Positions 36,201 through 45,713 of a stretch of 64,000 nt of DNA are shown piece by piece (position 1 is the stretch's first letter; the number at the start of each line of letters is the position of its first letter). The stretch spans positions 9,523,587 through 9,587,586 of the forward strand of contig OX246743.1 in the NCBI GenBank assembly GCA_945910005.1, read 5' to 3'. Made by a program: the position numbers and the translations under genes. Source of the stretch: Isoperla grammatica (Eukaryota > Arthropoda > Insecta > Plecoptera > Perlodidae). The notes beneath the pieces were generated by a model. That model was not told the origin of the DNA, made no database searches, and saw only the letters and a program-made list of their open reading frames with translations.

Positions 36201-39200
36201 GAATATACTCATTTAGACGCGATCGGATACGTATTAGAGGCAGAAATTACATTTCTATTGCTGTCAATAACTGTTAGTAACGGTGGCGGACCGCGGCGAA
36301 AACATGACAAAGAAAATTCTTAGCAACGCACATGGCTATGCATTCAACAATATCGGGAATTATAATAGCTATGGGAATTAGAAAAAATTTTGCAATGTGC
36401 ATTCTTGAATTGTTGTTAATTGTTGTTTTTATTAGCTTTGAGATCTTTTCGCCAGAACGTTCGTAGATATGGACGCGCTCGCTTATCAACGCGTCAAACA
36501 GAGCGTTTTCCTAGTATATATATATCTTGACCCCGTTTCCAACATTAATTATCGGGTAGGGGGGAGTAGCGAGTATATATAAAAAAAATCGAGACGCCGA
36601 AGAACATATGACATTCCGTGTTGTCTTATCCCGCAGGTGTGGACTGCGTTGTGAGTCTCGAGGCAACGCATCGCCTCCTCAAACACGCGTTCTTCAAGAG
36701 CGCCACGCCCGCGCGCGCCGACAAACGCCTGACGAGTCTGCTGAGAGCGACGAGAGACAGATCCTTCCAGAGGCTGCGTAAGCTCGTCAAGAGTCGGCCG
36801 GACGATCGGACCGTGTCGGCCATCAGACACCGACACGAGAGCGCCGCCAAGATTCCCGACGCGAACGTCGCGCAGGTAGAAGGCGACAGGTGATAATAAT
36901 AATACATTATTTATTTAGCTTGGGTAGCCAGTTTCACGATACGAATAACATTGCCTTCCTTATACATAGGCCTACATATTACAAACTTTTATACCAAGTC
37001 CTAAATACATAACATTTTGTAGGTTTATTAATTAAAATGTAAATTCACAACTAGGTAGCCTACCTGGGTGTCCTACTGGCATATTCTTTTATTTACTTAG
37101 CCTTACATATACATACATACTACTCTTGTCTTTCACCCCAACTTGTACATGTCAACTTAAACATTCCAACATCTTGAGCTTTCTTGATCTCTACAGACAG
37201 TTTGTCATATAGTAGTTATGTCCCGAGTTAAAAATCCAAGTTATACCATTTTTTATTATGATTATTATTATTTATTTCAAATTGTAATGACATAATACAT
37301 AACATAACATAAAGTACAAGTCAGGACAAGATGATGGTAGTAAAGAGTAGGGCATGCCCCATACCACATGACATGTGTCTCACTACCATTGGCTTAAAAC
37401 TATAATAATTACTAAGTAACTATAAATAATCTAATGTTACGCAGTATCAATAAGTGGTGTGTTCAATGTACATCAGAAGATAAGGTGGGTGATAGATGAG
37501 GTTTGCACATATGTACAGATAATTAACAAACATTGTTTATACATTATTGTTGGAAGTGTGTGAGTGTGTGTGTGTGTTTACCAGTGTGGGTGTGTGAATG
37601 CAAATGCGTGTGGGTGAGAATGTGAGTGTAATCATGTATGCGTGTGATGATGAGTGAGAGTGCGTGAGAGTGTGGGTGTGTGTGTGTGTTTACCACTTTG
37701 GGCGTGTGAATGCGAATGCGTGTGGGTGAGAATGTAAGTGTAATCATGTATGCGTGTGATTATGAGTAAGAGTGCGTGAGAGTGAGGGTGTGTGAGCGTG
37801 TGTGTGTCTTTATGAGTGAGCTATGTGCAGTTCTATTTACATGTGGGTTAGTTGTTTGATTGGCTTGCTAGATAGCTTCGCCTTACTTGTAGTTCGAATG
37901 ATTTGAAGTTACCTTGCTGTTTTATTTCTGTATCTAAAGAGTTGTACAAAGTTGCAGCTCGGCAAAAGAAACCATTTTGATACAGCCCTGTGCGAGCAAA
38001 GGGAGGGTTCAAATAGACACTCTTGCCGTACCTAGCAGGCCGATATCCTAGTTGTATCCTGGACAGAGGGTCCACGTCAACGCTGTTTGTGAACATTTTT
38101 TTTAGGAACACAACATCGGATTCTTTGTAAGAATTTTCTATCGATAAAATATCACACATTTTAAGCCTTTCAGAACGGCTACAATCTTTTCTATTTGTGA
38201 TAAACCTGGTGGCCCTATTTTGAATACCTTCCAGTTTTGTGATGTTACTCTGTGAGGTGGGGTGCCACGCAGGGCTACCATACATTAAGACAGATTTTAT
38301 AAGACTTAAGTACACAGTTCGTTTAACCTTTGGATGAGCTCCATGCAATGTCCTAGTCAGAAATCCCAGTAGTTTTGCTGCCTTATTTCTTACTATTTCG
38401 GTTTGCACGTTCCATTTTAATTTTTAAGTCTTTGGTTATTGTTATGCCGAGAATTTTCATTATTGAGTCTTTTTTAATAATTTTGCCATTCATTTGATAC
38501 GATGTGTTCACAGGTTTCTTTGCTGTCGTTATTGCCATGTGGTGAGATTTTTCTTCATTCATTACCATGTAGTTTACCTTGCACCACAGGGCAATATTGT
38601 CCAGGTCTTCTTGGAGCAATTGTTCGTCACGTCTTGATTTGATGACTCTGTATATAGTGCAGTCATCTGCGTATTGACGAATGGTGGACCCTGCGCATTG
38701 TGGGAGATCCATCATGTAGACGATAAACAATAATGGACCAGGAACCCGGTCGAAAGCCTTGGACCAGTCGAGAGATATAATGTCTACGTGGGCCCCTGCT
38801 TCAGTGTCCATGGTATGTTGCCAGTCGTCGATCGCCCCAGTTAGCATAGTAACGCACGACCTCCTTGACAGAAAATCATGTTGATTGTTGTTAATTGCCT
38901 TGTTAATTGCTGCATCACTTGATTGTTAACAACCCTCTCCATGATTTTTCCCACGACTGATGTCAAGGAGATCGGACGGTAGTTGGCGGTGTTCCTGCGG
39001 TCCCCGTTTTTGAAGACAGGGACAACGTTTGCAGTTTTCCAGTCACTTGGAATTGCCCCAAGCTGCATGGATTTTTGGAACAGATGACAGAGCGAGGGGG
39101 CAATTTCTTTGGCGCATTCGTAAAGAATTCTACAAGGGATGTTGTCTGGACCTGTGGCGCCACCCGGTCGTAGTTGTTTGATAGCACGGGTAATCAGATG

Positions 39201-41547
39201 CGGGAAGAAACAAATTTTGTTTAGGGTAGGCTGCTGGTGGCTCTTTGGGAAATTGGGTGGGCAAAGGTTGTCGGAGCTCTGTGAAGAGTGGGTGTAATTT
39301 TGACTGAATTTACTTGCAAAGGATTCTGCAATTCTCTGCGAGTCGTCTTCGTTAGATCCATCGATTACGAAATGACTGGGAGCGGCGCTGCCATTTTTGC
39401 TGTGGATGTAACGCCACAGTTGTTTCCCGTTGTCCTCACCCGTTGTCCTCACCAGTGTTCAGGGCTTAATTTCTAATTGAAAAGGAACCAGAACGCATAG
39501 TTTGTTCGCCTGCCATAGTTTTGAACCAACCCCGCCAACCACCTTTATACAGTGCTTTGCACACACACACGCATATAATATATATAGTCTCCCACAAGCA
39601 CTTTTTTTAAATGAGTGGACGAAGGAAGCTCCGAAGATTATTTCCTTTGTACTGGGGTCTGACTACCTGGGGGACTCTCATCAGTGAAAAACTCACATTC
39701 ATACAATTGAATGAATATTTTGCAATTTTCAAAGACAAGTTCCGTTCCCCGTGTACATAATGGGAATTCACGAATTTTTAAATCATGAGGAAAACAGTGT
39801 GTGAGATTTAAAATAATACCGGAACGCGTGTTCCGGTTTCAGGAAAGGAACCGGAACTGTGTTCCGGTGCGTCCCGCTCAAATTAAGCCCTGGTAGTGTT
39901 ACAGTTTACCCTGTATTCATTTGTATGTATCCTTAGCATTATCTTGTATTAACAGTAACATTACTAATGTGATTTGTTTGATTATTTTGTCATGTCGTAC
40001 AACAAACGACTACACTACAGTGCTTCGAGCGTTCCAGCCACTGACCACTACCTGCTAGAATTCGCCGAAAACCCCTCTAGAAGGCAGTTCACTAATTATT
40101 AAATTGGAAAAATATAGGCACCGAGATTGGCCACTGATGGCGCTAGTGAAAACGAATGAAGCGCTCCAAGTGGCAAAGTCGCGCAACAACCTGCTGAAGC
40201 AGCGTCGTTCTTCCTACGTCAATAAAGGGAAATTGTGAAAATTGTTTAATTAAATATGGGTTTTAAAATTTTCGCGCAGATTATGAATCCCATCAGTAAA
40301 TCTTAAAAAGGCAAGCCACCATTTTAATCAGGACACGTTTTAGACGTAAAAACAACAAATAACACACAACAAACACAAACAAAACAAGACAATAAAAGCC
40401 AAAACAAAAACACAAAACAAAACAACAATACAAAATAAATACACATCAACAATAAAAACGAAACAAACGCCAAACAAAAAACAAGATATATCACAATAAT
40501 ATCCAGTTCTATTTTCAACCGCGGAATGAAATCTTCAGCAGTTTGTTGCTAAATTTGGCCACATACAGCGCTGTATGTACTAACACACGGTGCCTATACA
40601 TAGTTTCTAAAGAAGTCAAATAATTTTTCAAAGATTTGGAAATTCTTTTTGTTGAAAGTTGTAGTGTATCCAATATTCAGTGACTGTTGGCCGGATCGCT
40701 CGCAACGCTCTCTGTGCACTTGTTACGCCTCCCCATACCCATTATAGACTGTGATGGTCCAACCGTCCAACCCCTACTTGGAGGGGGAAGGGGAGGGCTG
40801 CCAGCCACGGGGTGGTGCGGGCCGCTGGACGGAGAAGGGCAGTCGAGTACCGGACCACGCGGTGGTAGCTTCCGTGCCTCACTTGTAGTGTTGTGAAACC
40901 AATAAAAGGTGGCTGTATACCTATTTGCAGTGTTAAGTGGTAATACCCCACCAACAACCCCCTCCCTGGCCAGTGGCCATATTACAAGACTTCAAACATA
41001 TATAAATTAATACTACATTTTCTTAACCAGGTGGGAAGTCGCCGGCTGGGGCGCGAAGAAGTACAAAGTGTCGAAGGTGTCGGGAGAAGAGTGCGCAGAC
41101 TGCGATCTCTCCTGTCCGTCGTGTTTGGTGTGCGCACACAGCTACGCTTGCACTTGCGTCGACTCTACCGTCGACAACAACATGTGCGAGCACATTCACA
41201 AGGTCGTGTCGACCTTGGGGTCGACGGTTGTCGGCGACGTCGGTCGGGAACCAGACTGCGACGACGCGCGGCGACTGGAAGAATCCATCAGAGTGGACGC
41301 GACGAAATGTCCCACCAACGAATCTCGAACGGCCTTCGAAACGAAACTGGAACGTTTTCTAGAAATGGTTCGGGGGTTACCGCACGACAGCCGGGCTTGC
41401 GAGGAAGCCGGTAAACTAGTGGACGAAGCGACGGCACTGGTGGACCGAGCCGTGAGCGTCATAACGGCTCCGAGCGACGGCACTCGTGGACCGAGCCGTG
41501 AGCGTCATAACGGCTCTGAGCAACGGCACTCGTGGACGGAGCCGTGA
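30247..41547 (+). CDS. MULE transposase-derived protein with C2H2 and SWIM zinc fingers
   Basis: Seven GT-AG exons (30247-30490, 30669-31028, 31540-31979, 32521-32779, 33238-33438, 36637-36889, 41031-41547) join without a stop to 757 residues. Exon 1 encodes two C2H2 fingers (C9/C12/H25/H30, then C-x4-C...H-x4-H). Exons 3-6 carry a Mutator-like transposase core: KICVECAHATN, VVDEFGMAFPSAFCCSN, FMSDDDAGVLYNAW, ANRAEMWA and SLEATHRLLK. Exon 7 has a SWIM finger, CTC-x9-CEH. Related proteins usually have Asp where this has Glu332; the second Asp (about 394-396) and the final Glu510 are kept. C2H2/DDE/SWIM is an eccentric but known MULE arrangement. Introns are long and hold many transposons, yet the frame is intact and exons 3, 6 and 7 are GC/CpG-rich. 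No terminal inverted repeats flank the gene. I infer host domestication or strong constraint; an old intron-bearing transposon is the alternative. ATG 30247 is the first in the open frame after the upstream TGA at 30190. Confidence 0.8.
33788..34637. mobile_element. hAT-type element nested inside the 33725-35517 element
   Basis: Ends are cagggttaccac and (g)gcaaccctg, flanked by the perfect 8-bp repeat ccataatc (33780-33787 and 34638-34645). Inner sub-terminal sequence has aatcctccaa-type repeats on the left and atccgcaaa-type repeats on the right. 850 bp, no transposase frame seen. Confidence 0.85.
35166..35435 (+). mobile_element. 3' end of an RNase H-bearing non-LTR retrotransposon
   Basis: The plus frame from about 35166 reads ETAQFRLKTQHDLGKHLHRI, then TCKLCGNGDQDRSHLFVCP and EKEACLYWLTRF before TAA at 35397. 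It aligns with the C-terminus of the 41996-43180 frame (ATAQFRLATGHDVLQHHL, CKLCSSDVQDRAHLFRC, EKEAVLYWIVRQ), including a C-x2-C...H...C finger. It ends in a gaagaagaagaa run. The copy is strongly 5'-truncated and embedded in the outer hAT element, in inverted orientation to the 42-kb copy. Confidence 0.75.
35717..36230. mobile_element. Second copy of the 12.0-12.35 kb repeat interior
   Basis: It contains tttccacgagactcttatgg, the phrase gtccgtcgatagcggtcgaa, and caagcctcgatgtggattga. All are reverse complements of the core of the 11781-12546 element. A (GTTT)n run at 35806-35834 matches the (AAAC)n run there. The long terminal inverted repeats of the first copy are not evident here. Confidence 0.65.
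37250..39452 (-). mobile_element. Non-LTR retrotransposon fragment (reverse transcriptase, CR1/Jockey-like)
   Basis: Minus-strand frames at 38841-39452, 38383-38847 and 37848-38408 give a decayed reverse transcriptase: IKQLRPGGATGPDNIPCRIL, NYRPISLTSVVGKIMERVV, DWSKAFDRVP, YADD (about 38661-38673) and a C-terminal thumb/tail with SVLMYGSPAWHP. Two frameshifts separate the frames. Between KAFDRVP and GPLLFIVYMMDLP (about 38745) the stretch normally containing SGVPQGSVL is missing, a clean in-frame deletion of roughly 60-70 residues. The 5' end (endonuclease) is absent. The 3' tail runs through a GT-rich repeat to an att-rich end near 37250. It lies in intron 6 of the MULE-derived gene and cannot be active. 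Confidence 0.8.
37550..37815. repeat. GT-rich tandem repeat, about 120-bp unit, two copies
   Basis: A segment with gtgtgtgtttaccagtgtgg, gcgtgtgggtgagaatg and gtaatcatgtatgcgtgtga recurs about 125 bp later with few changes, all built on gtgtg/gagag words. It lies in the 3' region of the adjacent retrotransposon fragment and may be part of its tail. Confidence 0.75.
39460..39892. mobile_element. hAT-like MITE
   Basis: The left end cagggcttaattt is mirrored by aaattaagccctg at the right. Flanks ccagtgtt and gtagtgtt agree at six of eight positions. Sub-terminal ggaaccggaac/gttccggttcc motifs are present on both sides. It borders the truncated 5' end of the retrotransposon fragment. Confidence 0.65.
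40010..40745. mobile_element. Diverged repeat related to the 53.9-54.4 kb element
   Basis: The right end (ctgttggccggatcgct... to cgcctccccata at about 40690-40735) resembles the arms and termini of the 53894-54376 element. Internal phrases such as ccactacctgctagaattc (about 40046) and aaagaagtcaaataa (about 40610) match the other copy in reverse complement. An A/C-rich run lies at 40350-40490. No coding content. Confidence 0.45.
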
Positions 41548-41573
41548 GCGTCATAACGGCTCTGAGCGACGGC
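41432..41573. repeat. 46-bp tandem repeat at the 3' end of the MULE-gene coding sequence
   Basis: The unit gagcgacggcactcgtggac + cgagccgtgagcgtcataac + ggctct is present about three times. The first copy lies in frame in the conserved coding tail. Because 46 is not divisible by three, each added copy shifts the frame, and the stop at 41545-41547 lies inside the third copy. Confidence 0.85.
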
Positions 41574-41740
41574 GATAGCGTAACCGGATGTAGTGGTGCG
41601 TTGGACGCAAAGGAGAAAGAGACGACGACTGAACGGGATCCGTGCTGGACCATAGTGCAATCGTATACAGTGACCTAGACAATGCCTGATTGTATTAAAG
41701 GATTTGTTGTTCTGTGATTTCTGGAGACCCACTGCAAATC

Positions 41741-41935
41741 TTTTTTTTTTTCTTTCTTATGCAGAGTTGGCCTCTTCAGCCATTCTTCTTTCTTGCTATT
41801 CAATAGACGACTGTCTCCTTCTCTGTCCTGCTCATTTCGTCGGGCAGGGAGTCAATGTCCTTGAAAGTGGTGCAGAGGTGCGCTTTTTCTTGATCTTCCA
41901 ATTTACATAGGCCTAGTTTACAGGTGGCCGGTTCG
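41741..41935 (-). mobile_element. Truncated non-LTR retrotransposon 3' end, copy 2
   Basis: T run at 41741-41751, then gcagagttggcctcttcagc and a gtcgggcagggagtc phrase. It parallels the adjacent larger copy almost base for base over the 3' tail and lies directly downstream of the MULE-gene stop, so it may contribute to that gene's 3' UTR. Confidence 0.75.
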
Positions 41936-41952
41936 TGGAAATCATTTATTTA

Positions 41953-43256
41953 TTTTTTTTTTTTTTTTTTTTCTTCTTGTGCCAAGATGGCTTTTTCAGC
42001 CATTCTTTTGTCTTACTATCCAATATAAAACTGCTTCCTTTTCTGGCCTGCTCATATCATTGGGCAGGGAGTCGATAAAAACCTTGAGGGCAGCACATCT
42101 AAAAAGATGTGCCCTGTCTTGTACATCGGAGCTGCACAATTTACACGTTGCCGGTTCTTTGCTGATGTTAAAGCGGCTCAGGTGATGCTGCAGGACGTCA
42201 TGGCCTGTTGCCAGCCGGAACTGGGCGGTGGCCGTCTTTCTGGACCAATTTTTATCAGGTCCTCTGTTGATCTCTGCCCACCAGCTTTTGGCTCGTAAGG
42301 CCTCTTCATATGTGCTTTTGTACGCCTTTTTGATGGCTGTCTTGATCTTGATTTTAGCACCTCTGAAGGACGTAGCCGCAGCTTGTGGAGGAACAGCTTT
42401 CGTAGCTTTTTTGGCCAAGAAATCAGCTTTTTCGTTGCCCAGGATCTGGCAGTGGCTAGGGATCCATTGAATTTCTAGTTCTTTATTCTGCTGACGGAGA
42501 CTGGCAAGGGAGTTTTTGAAGAGCAGCGATTGGGGGTGGAGGTTCACTGCTTGAGAGACAAATTGGATTGCTGAAACGCTGTCGCTAAGGATAACAAATT
42601 TTGTCTTGTTGAGTGGGAAGGCTGGCACCTCTGCAATTTTTTGAGCCGCTCTGGCGACGGCTGCAACCTCCGCATCGAAGTATGTTGTGCCGACGCCCAT
42701 CGGAGTGGCTTCCTCGAAGAAAGTGCAGTAGATGCTATAGCCGGTTCTATGTGTGGCTGAGTCATAGGAGCCATCCGTGAAAATGTGCACCCACTCTTTC
42801 AGAGGAAAATACTTTTTCAAGTGTACCTCAGTTAGCGCTTTCAGCTCTTTCTTGTCGAGACCTTCCTTTTTCTCAATGCCATCTATTTTTGTTCCTGGTA
42901 TAAGCTGATTGGATCTATCTGGAAGGCAGGCCGGCAGTGGGACGTCAAAAGGTTGGCGTACCGCAATCAGGAGCTCGGGGCAGACTTTTTCTTTCAGCTT
43001 AGTGACCGCTTCAGCGAAGTTGGTGTGAGCCATTACTCTTGAGGTTGGGTAGTTGAGCCATTTGTCAGGGTCGAGGCGTGCCAATTTTTCATGCAGCTGG
43101 ATAGCGCGCTGTTCTCTACGCAGCTGCATTGGCTCGATTTGGCTATACCATTCCATGGCGTCTATAGGGGTGGTTTTCACTGCACCGGTGATGAGTCGGA
43201 GGGCTTGATTTTGGACTCTGTCGATGAGACGGGCCTGGGAGGCGGCGGCTGCAGGG
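41953..43256 (-). mobile_element. 5'-truncated non-LTR retrotransposon with RNase H domain
   Basis: A 20-bp T run (41953-41972) marks the poly(A) end of a minus-strand copy. The frame 43180-41996, extended upstream to about 43256 (RLIDRVQNQALRLITGAVKT), gives the post-reverse-transcriptase region with a TPIDAMEWYSQIEPMQLRRE motif. An RNase H domain follows: HIFTDGSYDS with first Asp, DAEVAAVARA with Glu, VILSDSVSAIQF with Asp, and WIPSHCQILGNEKADFLAKK with His and Asp. A C-x2-C...H...C finger ends it. The RNase H catalytic residues are all present and the 394-codon frame is open, but the reverse transcriptase and endonuclease are missing, so it is dead on arrival and probably young. Confidence 0.85.
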
Positions 43257-43510
43257 AAAATTTCGGTTTATATAACATTTATAGTTCCTGAAATGGCATC
43301 TTATAGTGTTCACTTGACATATCAATCATATTCTTGCTTTCACTGAAGATCAAGGTTCAATTCCTGAAATATTCTGGGTTTTCAGTTCCTGGAATTGACC
43401 TAAAGCTATCAATATAATACTAGCATACCTACATACATGTAAATGGCAACTCTGGAACCATCATGGAACCATGGCTCATAGCAACGAGACACACAGAATA
43501 TTATGTATAT

Positions 43511-43674
43511 TGGGATCAGATTGATATTTTCTTCTGGGTTGTTTCGTAGTGTCGGTACAGAGCTTTCACTCGACCAGTCTTGAAAAAGCCACCAACATGG
43601 GTGGCGAAACGTCGAGTGAATACTCTGTACCGACACGACGAAACAACCCAGAAGAAAATATCAATCTGTTCCCA
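43511..43674. repeat. 64-bp inverted repeat with a 36-nt loop
   Basis: Arms 43511-43574 and 43611-43674 are near-perfect reverse complements (cagattgatattttcttctg paired with cagaagaaaatatcaatctg and beyond). The loop, with flanking bases, contains gccacc/ggtggc and then gaaacgtcg. The ggcgaaacgtcg phrase resembles the conserved 3' core of hammerhead-ribozyme-like repeats found in Penelope-type elements and other animal repeats. The CUGANGA half is degenerate here (cttgaaaaa). Confidence 0.7.
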
Positions 43675-44482
43675 TCTACAGGTCGTGAAAGCCTCCAACA
43701 ACTCATCATGTGTATTGTTAATTATCCTGAGCAAATTATTGCAAACAAACCTTATGCCAATGTCTTGTCATCTAAGTAGTGATGGCACAAAATTAGCGAA
43801 ATTAGATTACAGTTGCGGCTGTGCTCCATCACATAAATGTGCACAAAAACTATTCTATCGTTTTTATGCGTGAAAATAGAAACACTTTGTGTAAGTAAAC
43901 TAAACTTAATTTATAAAACATGAACATTTCTAACAAAGGTTACCTAATGTAATGTAAGACTATTCATTTAAGTATCCCATATGTGTAGGCCTATCTCATC
44001 ATAATGCAATAAATCATTGTCTAGATAAGTGATCACAAATTGAGAAACATATTGAACTAAGACATAAAGTGAGATACAGTATATAAAAGTTTTTAAAAGT
44101 ACCGTAAGTGAACAGGATGAATCAGATGTCCATACTCTACACCTGTGTTTAAACATCTACGGTAAGAACGCATCTATGATAAACAAGTACAAAGGATTAC
44201 AAAATATACACAAATATTTGTTGTACGGCCTATGAAAGTTTTGTAAAAGTATTTGAAATGTGTATGGAATAAATTTCAAGATAAAAATTATTGAGAGATT
44301 CAGATTTTGTCTTTATAAAATACAGATACGGACATGTTGTATGCAACATCTGCCCCAACCCAATTGCCCCAATAGTCCCCAGGTATAACCAACAGTGAGT
44401 AGCCTTTCCCCTTTCCTGCTGAAATGAATGCACATTGCACTCTACAGAAATCATTGTGTATTGAGGAGCCCTGGGAACAACC
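43675..44482. other. AT-rich intergenic sequence
   Basis: No supported gene. Confidence 0.4.
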
Positions 44483-44493
44483 TGACAACAGAT

Positions 44494-44569
44494 CAAGGTC
44501 TACTGGATTTACTCCTAGCGGAGTAATCGCGCGCTGCGCGCGCGCTACAAGCGATCTAGTGGACCTTCT
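44494..44569. mobile_element. Tiny inverted-repeat insertion flanked by an 11-bp direct repeat
   Basis: A 76-bp segment with ends (c)aaggtctactggat and (g)atctagtggacctt(ct), and a GC-rich gcgcgctgcgcgcgc middle, sits between two exact copies of tgacaacagat (44483-44493 and 44570-44580). The direct repeat suggests an insertion duplication. Confidence 0.55.
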
Positions 44570-44580
44570 TGACAACAGAT

Positions 44581-45580
44581 GACCAACGAAATCACAATCA
44601 AGGCAGAAGTGTAATTTCACTAGGCTATAAAAGCCACGCATACACTAATTAAGCTTTTTCAATGTCTACTAATCATTTGAGAACACTGAACAATATTAAA
44701 AAAGTGATTAATGTTCGAATTATGGTTTTGTAAGAACTAAAAACTAGATTTAAAAATGAAAAATAAATGTTTTAATCATTGCGGTTGTTATTGGTAAAGT
44801 AAAATAATTACAATTATGTACTAATTAATTACCCAGTAATGATAAAAATATTTGAAACTTTTTGAATCTAGTTTATTGTTAGTTTTTATGAAACAACAAT
44901 TCAGGCATTTATCACTTTTAAATTATAATATTGCGTAACGTTCTCAAGATATTTACGCTAAGGAAAAAAAACTTTAATTTCACATGTTTTGACTACAAAA
45001 CACTTTGCTGTTAAGTGTCTAAATATGTCCCCATGTGACATGCATATTATACTTAGAAATTAGAATGTATGTCTTCACAGGAGAGCCCACAGTCTTGACT
45101 TGTCCCACTATTCAGCATAGAGTATGGCATACAGATGGCTTTAATTTACGTTATGGAAAAATGTTCGTGAAATGGCTTAAATCGATCAATCAAACAAAAA
45201 GTAAAATGCACTTCTTTATATTTGTACACCTACATCAATTGTAGTGTATTGCTCATCTGTAGTAACGTTTTCCTAGTATATAGGTAGTCATGAATTATGT
45301 TGTTAAAAATTATGTTTTTTATTCTCAAACACACACGACAAAACTACAGAGAATGTTCACTAATGAATTACACACATTGTGGCAAGCTACGAGTGGCAAA
45401 TTAACTTTGACAAAATATCATCCTATTCTATATTGGCTAGGCCTACTCTAAAAAGAAAAGAAAAAAGCCACAAAAAATACTGAATTGAAAATACCATGGA
45501 ATGGGAGTTTTAAAATTAATTATTGAAAACACTCATTTTTATCATTATGGAAAAATTGAAAATTGATTTCCAAAATTAAA
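44581..45580. other. AT-rich intergenic sequence
   Basis: No gene supported. The 69-codon open frame at 45035-45244 has no splice context or recognisable domain. Confidence 0.4.
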
Positions 45581-45713
45581 TTAGGGTTGTTCTTCATCTT
45601 CCTTGTAGTGTAGGGTCAAGGCCACCGGCGCATACTTCTTGCGCAGCACTTCAAGAACGGCTTCCTGAATGTATTCCACATCCTCGGGAGGGCAGTAGTC
45701 ATCCAAGCTCGAC
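45581..45713 (-). CDS. Orphan terminal exon of an unknown protein
   Basis: A good minus-strand acceptor (tttgtttcag) precedes a 133-nt block. Its first base completes a codon, and 44 codons then end at TAA: SSLDDYCPPEDVEYIQEAVL continuing with EVLRKKYAPVALTLHYKEDE. Composition is protein-like: charged, helix-forming, GC-richer than its surroundings. I found no matching upstream exon between here and the next minus-strand gene at 46642, so the rest may lie beyond it or be lost. Family not recognised. Confidence 0.5.

Noticed and set aside
36549..36907. Minus-strand open frames opposite MULE exon 6
   Set aside because: They are antisense shadows of a GC-rich coding exon that fits the plus-strand gene's splice phase and family motif.
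40324..40518. 64-codon open frame with hydrophobic Phe/Leu/Val/Cys runs
   Set aside because: It is a translation of an A/C-rich low-complexity stretch.
40687..40957. GC-rich open frames near 40.7-40.9 kb
   Set aside because: They lie inside intron 6 beside a dispersed-repeat end and have no matching frame or splice signals; GC richness alone was not enough.
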